DNA from: Tetrastigma voinierianum
Taxonomy: Eukaryota; Streptophyta; Magnoliopsida; Vitales; Vitaceae
Direction of reading: 5' to 3'
Length of the DNA: 64,000 nt
Assembly (NCBI GenBank): GCA_016808115.1
Contig: JAEQBH010005076.1
Location: forward strand, 248,001 to 312,000
Both the position numbers and the translations under genes were made by a program. Shown here piece by piece: positions 59,949-64,000 of the stretch. Position 1 is the stretch's first letter. Each line of letters starts with the position of its first letter. The notes below the pieces were generated by a model that saw only the letters and a list, made by a program, of their open reading frames with translations, was not told the origin of the DNA and ran no database searches.

Positions 59949-62420
59949 TGATAGAAAAAACTTATGTAGATCGCAATATAGCATGGTCATGCACACATAT
60001 ATGAAATTGGGACTCGACTTCGTGTCACAGCAAGTAGGATGTAGTTTGTCAGAAAGTAGCTCTTGTTAGCCCGAGAGAAGAAATAAATGTTTGCTCTATC
60101 TAATATGTCAACAAGCCTGTCTCTGGATGGGGAAGTCGGAAGGCTCTTATCGGATGAGAGTAGGGACCTCTCATAAATATGTACTCATGGATAGTCGTCA
60201 TGGACTATGTCACGTCGATTCTGTATTAATTGGTCGGTTAGGTAATAATATTACGTAATTGATATTTAATAATCCAATAAACAAATCTTAATAATTGATT
60301 AATACTAATCCATAAAATTAAAATACAACATTCTCCTTGGATAACATTAGTCAATTATTAGGAATCAAGTTATTATAACTACGATAAATACTCGATTTAT
60401 GACCAAAGCACATAACAACCAATAATAAAAAATATATATATAAAGCCTTCAACATGCAGAACATCTTATCCGATAGGGAAAAAATTAATCCTTAAAATTA
60501 TTATTAATAAATATATTTATAATAAAATTTATTATAAATTTATAAATTTATAATTTATTTTCTTTTATAAATAAATTATTTTATATTAATAATTTTTGAC
60601 ATTTTGAATCTATTTTAAAATTTTTTATAGAATATTAAACATCAATTTTAAAAATAAAAAATAAAAGTATGGTATTTTTAAATATAATTAAATTATTGAT
60701 TATTTTAAATTTTTATTAAATTTTATTTTAATTTTTAAATCTACTAAATAAAAAATCAAATTTTATTTCTTAATTTTAAATAAATTTAGGTATTTATATT
60801 AAATTTATTACAAATATATTTATTTATAATAAATTTAAGAGGTGTTCACAATTAGTAAAGTGTTAAATTAAGGGTGGGGGTGATGAAAAAACATGTGAAT
60901 TACCTTATTATAGCATGGTCATGCACACATATGTGAAATTGGAACTCAACTCATGTATACGGCCTTGAGAGTAGGATCCCATAGTTGTCAGTGGCTAGCG
61001 TTGAAAACCGAGAGAGAGAGACATGAGATGACTGCTCTCTATCTAATATGTCAAAACAAGAAAACCCTAATCTCTGCTGGATGGGGAAGTCAGAGAGGCT
61101 CTTATCAGATGAGAGTAGGGACCTCTCATAAATATGTACTAATGGATAGTCATCATGGACTATCAATACGTCAGTTACATATTAATTGGTCAGTTACGTA
61201 ATAATATTACATAATTGATATTATTTAATAATCCAATAAACAAATCTTAATAATTGATTATCTTGTCAGCCAAAATTAAATACAACGTTCTCCTTGGATG
61301 AACATTAGTCGATTATTAGGAATAAGGATTATTACTCTTTCGATAAAATATCAATTAAGACGAAGCACATAACAACCAATAATAAAAATATATATATAAA
61401 GCCTTCAACATACGAGAACATCTTATCTAGATAGGGAAAAATTAATCTTAAAATTATTATTAATAAATATATTTATAATAAAATTTATTATAAATTTATA
61501 AATTTATTTATAATTTATTTTCTTTTATAAATAAATTATTTTATATTAATAATTTTGACATTTTGAATCTATTTTAAAATTTTTATAGAATATTAAACAT
61601 CAATTTTAAAAATAAAAAATAAAGTAATAAGATTATTTTAAATATAATTAAATTATTGATTATTTTAAATTTTTATTAAATTTTATTTATTTTAATTTTT
61701 CTAAATCTACTAAATAAAAATCAAATTTTATTTCTTAATTTTTAAATAAAATTTAGTATTTATATTAAATTTTATTACAAATATATTTATTTATAATAAA
61801 TTTAAGGGTGTTACATTAGTAAGGTGTTAAATTAAGGGTGGGGGAGTGATAGAAAAAACTTACTTCTTGAATCACCTTGATATAGCATGGTCATGCACAC
61901 ATATGTGAAGTGGGACTCGACCCATGTACTGTGGCACGAGAGTAGGATCCATGGTTGTCAGGAAAGTATTTCTTGTTGGCCCGAGAGAGAGAGAGATGAG
62001 ATGGCGCTCTCTATAATATGCCAAAACATGAAAACCACAATACCGTTGGATGGGGACGTCGAGAGAAGGCTCTTATCAGGATGAGTAGGGACCTCTCATA
62101 AATATGTACTCTCATGGATAGTCATCATGGACTATCAATACGTCGATTACATATTAATTAATTCGGATTACGTAATAATATTACATAATTGATATTTATT
62201 TAATAATCCAATAAACAAATGCTTAATAATTGATTATCTTGTCAGCCAAGAATTAAATCTGACATTCTCAGCTTGGAAAACATTAGTCAATTATTAGGAA
62301 TAAGGATTATTATAACTACGATAAAATATCGATTATGGCGAAGCATAACAACCAATGATCAGAATATATATATATATATATATAAAGCCTTCAACATACG
62401 AAACATCTTATCAGATAGGA
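59949..62420 (-). repeat. Tandem array 3: three LTR copies
   Basis: Copia LTRs at 59949-60330, 60881-61287 and 61847-62264 (minus strand). The first two are followed by AT-rich elements (about 60485-60850 and 61441-61814). The third continues into copia RNase H. Unit spacing is 932 and 966 bp. Confidence 0.85.
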
Positions 62421-64000
62421 AAAATGTCATACACATTAACAAGTTCATATTTCATGTAAAGAGATTATGAATGAGCGCATGAGTGAATAAAACAAAATAT
62501 GCATTTCTCGAACAAATGGTTGAAGCATCTCAATGATCTTTGTTGGGGATATGATGATATTATTGTCATGTCATTCAATACATACCTCGAAACAATTCTG
62601 AAGCAAATAAATGCATAAATTGAGACTCCACTAACCCGAAATATCAAAAAGACTTAACCAAACCCATATAGGTTACATGAGCGTTGATAAGAAACTCCAC
62701 ATGGTAGCCTTTGGTTAGTGGATGCGCTAACATATGTCTGTAGCGGTATATTCGTCCGAGTACGAAATTCTGAACTTTCTCTGACGAATAGGTATTTTAT
62801 ATCAAAGTGCTTTTGAAGGCGAGTAACACTTTGTTGTTTTGAGAGAAATGTACAGCTAGTATGTTAATCACAATATATAACAAGTGAAACTGGATATGCT
62901 CTGACAATGAAAGCGAAATCGATTTCTTTAAGCCCAGCATGGCTTGACAAGTAGCCTCGTAACAAGCGATATACTGCTTCCATAGTTGAGGTAGGCGTAA
63001 GTGTTTGTTTAACGCACTTTTCAAGAAAGCATTTCATCTGTAGTCATCAAAAATAAAACGAGTAGATTTTACACGTCATCACGGGCGGCCTATGAATCGA
63101 GTCGGAATAGCCAGTGACCTCAAGTTGATCAGACCTTTTATAGGTCAACATATAGTCCTTGGTACCATTCAAGTACCTCATGACCTTTTTCACGACTTTC
63201 TAATGATTCAAACCTAGATTGCTCAAGTATCTCCCTAAAGCATTAACAACAAAAGTAATATCGGGATGAGTCTGAGCAGGCATACATGTCGAGCTGCCAA
63301 ACAGCGGAAGCATATGGGACATTTTTCCATTCGGCTCTCTCATTTTCATCACGAGAGGACATTGAGATTTAAGAGGCTTATCACCCTTTTGAATGGAGTG
63401 CGACATGAGGAACAGAATGCATGTTAAACCTTTTGAGGACTTTTTCAATATATCCTCTTTGAGACAATCAAGAATGCCTTTAGACTATCCACGATGAATG
63501 CGGATGCACAGGACAAAGAAAGGCATCACCAAGGTCTTTCATATCAAAATGAGTATTCAACACTGTTTTGTCTCATTCAAAGTTTAACCATGACTACTAT
63601 GAGTATATCATCGACATATAAAATGCAAGGACTATGTGCTCCCGCTCGTCTTTAGATAAATGCCTTGATAGAAACATTTTCTAAAACGAAGGAGTGACCA
63701 CACGATCAAATTTCAAATACCATTGCCTTGAGGCCTGTTTTAGCCCATAAATGGACTTCCTCAGTTTGCAAACTAGGTGTTCTCTGCCTTTTTCAACAAA
63801 GCCATCAGGTTGAATGTATAAGCATCTTCGATTAAATCCCGTTTAAGAAAATTTGTTTTTCACATCCATTTGGTGAAGTTCTAAATTAAGTGAGCAACCA
63901 AAGCCATAAACGACTTGAAAAGAGTCCTTAAATTAGGCGGTGAGAAGGTCTCCTTATAATCAATACCCTCTCTTTGATTATATTTCGCCTGTCAGTTTGT
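62421..64000 (-). pseudogene. Copia pol remnant, copy C, cut by the window end
   Basis: RNase H lies at about 62750-63100, much eroded. RT lies from about 63190 to the window end, with LNAL-type words, MSQ/KGYIEKVLK and the YVDD codons near 63607-63618. The layout equals the other copies as far as it goes. The gag stub, if present, is beyond 64000. Confidence 0.8.

Overview
This window looks like repeat-rich nuclear DNA of a flowering plant. I see no intact host gene. The evidence is plant Ty1-copia, chromovirus and Athila-type Ty3-gypsy retrotransposons, hAT-like and other AT-rich miniature elements, tRNA-derived SINEs, and two decayed copies of a plant type-B response regulator with plant-style introns. 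Homologous copies inside the window differ by many small indels and substitutions. Part of this may be residual read error, so single frameshifts should not be over-interpreted.

The backbone is one large block that recurs. Its order on the + strand is: (1) a tandem array of a composite unit of about 965 bp; (2) the 3' part of a copia element on the minus strand (RNase H, reverse transcriptase, then a stub of gag); (3) a short AT-rich region with a perfect 15-bp inverted repeat; (4) an LTR-like promoter region with a W-box cluster and TATA box; (5) a small fold-back element; (6) a response-regulator pseudogene with a copia LTR on its 3' side; (7) an AT-rich element with terminal inverted repeats, leading into the next array. 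Copy 0 spans 103-9564, copy A 16938-26663, copy B 33776-59917 and copy C 59949-64000 (cut by the window end).

Each array unit is a copia LTR (TG...CA, about 405 bp), about 160-220 bp of adjoining internal sequence next to the polypurine tract, an AT-rich element of about 375 bp with roughly 45-bp imperfect terminal inverted repeats, and a spacer of about 30 bp. Twenty LTR copies are present in the arrays. A retrotransposon end and a miniature element have therefore been co-amplified as a satellite-like repeat.

Later insertions interrupt the blocks. A plus-strand chromovirus-like element (26664-33775) lies inside the array spacer, and the tail of a second copy at the same site opens the window. 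A minus-strand chromovirus (9565-15071, with more non-coding DNA to about 16770) interrupts copy 0. A pol-deleted Athila element with matching LTRs and a 5-bp target duplication (46621-55226) interrupts copy B. A pair of hAT-like elements sits in copy 0 only. The last two LTR-element insertions hit the same small fold-back sequence in different block copies.

No element appears autonomous. Each pol region is frameshifted, deleted or missing integrase. The most notable signals are the composite LTR/miniature-element array, the shared gag-to-RT deletion in all four copia copies, and the response-regulator pseudogene pair whose exons have decayed in a complementary way.
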